Of a DNA stretch of 32,482 nt, positions 29,913 to 32,482 are shown one piece after another. Source of the DNA: Haplomitrium mnioides (lineage: Eukaryota > Marchantiophyta > Haplomitriopsida > Calobryales); assembly GCA_049999725.1 (NCBI GenBank), contig JBNGIS010023063.1, positions 1 through 32,482 of the forward strand, in the 5' to 3' direction. Made by a program: the position numbers and the translations under genes. The first letter of the stretch is position 1. Each line of letters starts with the position of its first letter. Below the pieces are notes generated by a model. It made no database searches, had not been told where the DNA came from, and saw only the letters and a program-made list of their open reading frames with translations.

Positions 29913-30215
29913 GTACTAAAGGTCAAGTACCAAGTTAATGGGTTTGTGAAGAGATACAAGAAAGGCTAGTTTCCAAAAGATTCACATAGATGGATATGAG
30001 TACTAAAGGTCCAGAACCAAGCTAATAAGTATGTGGAGAAATACAAGCCAATTGTAGTTACCAAAGGATTCAATAGATGTATATGAGTAAAGAAGTTCAA
30101 ATACCAAGCTAATAGTTAAGTATTCACATAGATGTACATAGGTACTAAAGTTCAATTACCAAGTTAGTGAGAAAAATTTCACATAGATGTATATGGGTAC
30201 TAAAGTTTACTTCAT
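29913..30215 (+). repeat. Tandem copia RT fragments, right part
   Basis: Continues the array left of element 3. Cores resembling GTACATGGGTACTAAAGGTC occur at about 29988, 30075, 30130 and 30181. In frame, units read VLKVQNQANKYVEKYKPIVV and NGFVKRYKKG, matching the copia RT segment KVKxxADGSVERYKARLVAKG. With element 3 removed the spacings along the whole array are about 123, 70, 91, 87, 55 and 51 bases. Confidence 0.7.
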
Positions 30216-30279
30216 TCCGGTGTATGTCGACTATACATCATGTGTATGCCAACTATTGTTGCAATGATATGATGGATCG

Positions 30280-30370
30280 AGAAGTACATCAAAGATGTGA
30301 TTCTTGAATGGAGATCTTGAGAAAGAGATATATATGCAAAGCATCTAGAAGAATATGTTGTGAGAGTAAG
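30280..30370 (+). pseudogene. Ty1/copia RT core relic
   Basis: One frame reads FLNGDLEKEIYMQSI then a stop, equivalent to the copia RT motif AFLNGDLEEEIYMxQPEGF. Just upstream, near 30245, MPTIVAMI-like wording may be a relic of the segment before it. The stretch between this motif and the RNase H-like minisatellite is missing, so most of RT, including the YVDD box, has been lost. Confidence 0.7.
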
Positions 30371-30388
30371 GAATGCCTTATTTCCAGT

Positions 30389-30551
30389 CAATTACTTAAG
30401 TTCTCAAGCAAGCAACAAAGTCATAGTACTAGCAATTACTTAAGTTCTCAAGCAAGCAACAAAGTCATAGTACTAGCACAAGCAAGCAACAAAGTCATAG
30501 TACTAGCAATTACTTTAAGTTCTCAAGCAAGCAACAAAGTCATAGTACTAG
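30389..30551 (+). repeat. 44-bp minisatellite, four units
   Basis: Units at 30389-30432 and 30433-30476 are identical. The third (30477-30506) lacks 14 bases. The fourth (30507-30551) has one extra T. The part TCAAGCAAGCAACAAAGT would read SSKQQS, the copia RNase H phrase, so the array probably grew from that motif. There are no spacers of unrelated sequence. Confidence 0.92.
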
Positions 30552-30850
30552 CAGGTTGACACACATCAAATCAAATAGAGAATGACAATAGGGAGCACTT
30601 AATGATTCAAGTGGCTCTATGAAGTATTTTACTTAAAGGTTCTATTTGAGATTAAAAAAAAAAAAAACCTAGAAGTAATTTGCACATGCAAGTAACATCA
30701 CACTTGTTAGCTCATTACTCTTCAACTGATCTCTCTTTTGTTGAGATCCTTTTCAACTGCTTCACCTTCTTTTGCATTCAAATATTGCTGGATCATTCCT
30801 TTAAACATAAAAAGTGTATCGCATTCTTAGTATCGTGGACCATGGGTTTG
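30552..30850. other. Sequence between copia relic and protease gene
   Basis: AT-rich, with a run of about 14 A at 30653-30667. No ORF of note. It may include the copia 3' end, but no LTR could be matched. Confidence 0.35.
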
Positions 30851-31103
30851 AAGATTTTTTGAAGATTTCGCGTCGTCAACGGAACGCCAATGTTACATTA
30901 ACCTCACACCGCAATGTTTCGTGGGGAAATCTCTTTAGCTTTCGTCCGAATGCACAAAAGGTGCCGTGAACGTGCTGTCAACGCTTTTCATTCCATACCC
31001 AAATCTCTTTTTAAGTTCAGTGCGCTGATCTTCTTACAGCATCTAGTCATTTGAGAGGGTAGGAGAAGCGTCATTTTCTGGAGTTCGGAATACTGGAAAA
31101 GTT
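30851..31103 (+). promoter_or_regulatory. Presumed promoter and 5' leader of the aspartic protease gene
   Basis: Composition changes at about 30868 from AT-rich to balanced, CpG-containing sequence. Two GTCAAC sites (about 30876 and 30977) contain the reverse of the WRKY-bound TTGAC core. A weak TATA-like TTTTTAAG lies near 31009, about 95 bases before the ATG. No transcription start is proven. Confidence 0.3.
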
Positions 31104-32477
31104 ATGGGTTATTGGACGATTGTTTCGCTGGTTTTCATCCTGGGTCTGCAATTCTCACCATTCTCTTCAGTGGGGAACTCGCGGGTTCTTAGCCAGGAAC
31201 AAAGTGCGGTAGTGAAGCTCGTCCATGCGGATCATTACCTGGCACCGACTTATAAACCTCGTCAAACTCTTTCTCAAAGAATTCACGCTGCAGTGAAGAC
31301 GAGTATACACCGCAAAAACTCCGTGGTAAATAAGATCAAGTCTGGGCGGCACCCCAGCTCTGCCAATACCACTTTCACGTCACCTGTGTCGAGCCATGGT
31401 CAATTGGGTTCCTACTTCATGAACATTGCCCTTGGTTCACAGGCCAGGACTTTCAACGCCATTGCAGACACAGGAAGCGACCTTGTCTGGTTGGAGTGCA
31501 CACCCTGCAGTTCTTGTTACAAACAGCCCGATCCCTTGTTCAATCCTGCCGAATCTCCAACTTACAAGAAGCTACCCTGCTCGAATGGCTTCTGCACCGA
31601 CAACAACTTGGTTACTCACTCATGTCATCCCAACTGCCAATTCCAGTACTCTTATGGAGATGGCTCCGGTGCAAGCGGCGATTTCTCAACGGACACCCTC
31701 ACCTTAACAACAACCTCAGGAGAATCTAAAGCCGTCAACAACTTTGCATTCGGCTGTGCTCATGAAACTCAGGGATCATTTGGTGCCACTGATGGGTTGG
31801 TTGGATTGGGACAGGGCCCCATCTCCCTCCCGTCTCAGCTGGGTCCCCTCTTCGGAAACAAGTTCTCTTACTGCCTGGTCTCATTTCTAGATGCAACTAC
31901 CAAAACCAGTCCACTGTTATTCGGACCTGCTGCGGTTCCCCAATCGTCCCATTTGCAGTACACACCCATTATAGTGAACAAAGTCAACCCGACCTATTAC
32001 TACGTACAAATAACAGGCATCAGTGTGAACGGGAGAAGTCTCAGCATTCCGTCAGGCACATTCGACATTGATAGCACTGGAAACGGAGGCATGATCCTTG
32101 ACTCGGGTACCACAATCACATTTCTTCCTACGGCAGCCTACGACCAACTACACTCTGTCATTGCTGGGCTCGTAAAGTACCCAGTAGCTGACGGATCTGA
32201 AAGCGGGTTCGATTTGTGTTACAAAGTGAAAGGCATTCAGAAACCGGTTTTCCCACATACCATCATCCACTTCCAAGGTGCTGATCTTGACGTTCCTCAA
32301 CAGAATTTGTTCATTCCCATCGACACTCACGGCACAACGTGCATGGCCATTCTTAGTAGCGATTCCGGGCCAGGCATAGTGGGAAATATCCAGCAGCAGA
32401 ACACCCAAGTGCTATACGACCGTGAAAACGGGCGGTATGGATTCTTATCTGATGTTCAGTGCGACTCACTGCATTGA
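31104..32477 (+). CDS. Nepenthesin-like (A1B) secreted aspartic protease, intronless, intact
   Basis: 457 residues, ATG to TGA, no intron. A hydrophobic signal segment covers about residues 4-22. A propeptide-like stretch follows to about 95 (VVKLVHADHYLAPTY, then LSQRIHAAVKTSIHR), as in plant nepenthesin-like proteins. Catalytic motifs are DTGS at 122-125 and DSGT at 333-336. The flap Tyr is in QYSYGDGS (Tyr184). The nepenthesin Cys-rich insert (CTPCSSC and following) is present; twelve Cys are found (132, 135, 138, 159, 164, 174, 178, 218, 257, 372, 413, 453), matching the six disulfides of the family. One N-glycosylation sequon is at Asn88. The protein should be an extracellular or vacuolar acid endopeptidase. 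Relatives act in defence, senescence and pathogen response; the role here is unknown. It is the only intact gene in the window, and the 3' UTR lies outside. Confidence 0.94.
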   Translation: MGYWTIVSLVFILGLQFSPFSSVGNSRVLSQEQSAVVKLVHADHYLAPTYKPRQTLSQRIHAAVKTSIHRKNSVVNKIKSGRHPSSANTTFTSPVSSHGQLGSYFMNIALGSQARTFNAIADTGSDLVWLECTPCSSCYKQPDPLFNPAESPTYKKLPCSNGFCTDNNLVTHSCHPNCQFQYSYGDGSGASGDFSTDTLTLTTTSGESKAVNNFAFGCAHETQGSFGATDGLVGLGQGPISLPSQLGPLFGNKFSYCLVSFLDATTKTSPLLFGPAAVPQSSHLQYTPIIVNKVNPTYYYVQITGISVNGRSLSIPSGTFDIDSTGNGGMILDSGTTITFLPTAAYDQLHSVIAGLVKYPVADGSESGFDLCYKVKGIQKPVFPHTIIHFQGADLDVPQQNLFIPIDTHGTTCMAILSSDSGPGIVGNIQQQNTQVLYDRENGRYGFLSDVQCDSLH

Positions 32478-32482
32478 CTCAT

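Noticed and set aside
30389-30551. Direct repeats that might suggest a CRISPR array
   Set aside because: Units are head to tail with no unrelated spacers, in plant nuclear DNA. It is a minisatellite.
31426-31729. ORFs of 77 to 93 residues within the protease gene in other frames
   Set aside because: Overlap the intact, motif-bearing aspartic protease frame.

Overview
The window looks like nuclear DNA from a land plant, probably a seed plant with a large, transposon-dense genome. A gymnosperm is plausible, but that is inference. The evidence is a plant-type nepenthesin-like aspartic protease, a plant-style intron end, and plant lineages of Ty3/gypsy and Ty1/copia retrotransposons. Only one gene appears intact: an intronless secreted aspartic protease at 31104-32477 (+). 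Almost everything else is decayed, nested mobile DNA.

Layout. 1-1043 (+): the end of an intron, then a broken exon whose C-terminal part resembles a ParB/Srx-type fold, with two in-frame TAG codons. 1044-6206: a decayed gag-like stretch, a long A-rich and T-poor stretch, and a short LINE reverse-transcriptase relic. 6207-14070 (-): element 1, a Tat/Athila-like Ty3/gypsy element with a 3.87-kb LTR, a 242-bp remnant of the other LTR, and a GTGAG target-site duplication. 14076-14558: unassigned. 14559-23447 (-): element 2, an older Tat/Athila-like element with strongly diverged LTRs, gag, three zinc knuckles, protease, RT and RNase H, and an internal deletion that removed the integrase core. 23640-30560 (+): a Ty1/copia pol relic split by element 3 (24793-29912, -), a structurally complete but inactive chromodomain Ty3/gypsy element with a GTACT duplication and an initiator-Met-tRNA primer-binding site. 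30560-31103: the presumed upstream region of the protease gene.

Insertion order. Hand-compared LTR divergence is about 20% for element 2, about 11% for element 3 and about 6% for element 1. Element 3 interrupts the copia relic, so copia is older than element 3. Element 1 split a sequence now at 6206 and 14071.

The most unusual signals are: the ParB-like broken ORF; a copia RT segment amplified in tandem at least seven times with the spacing shrinking along the array; a nearby 44-bp minisatellite apparently born from the copia RNase H motif; the very large, strand-asymmetric LTR of element 1; and the element 1 pol frame, which carries about a dozen stops but no detected frameshift. I found no CRISPR array, rRNA or tRNA gene, and no convincing new functional system.
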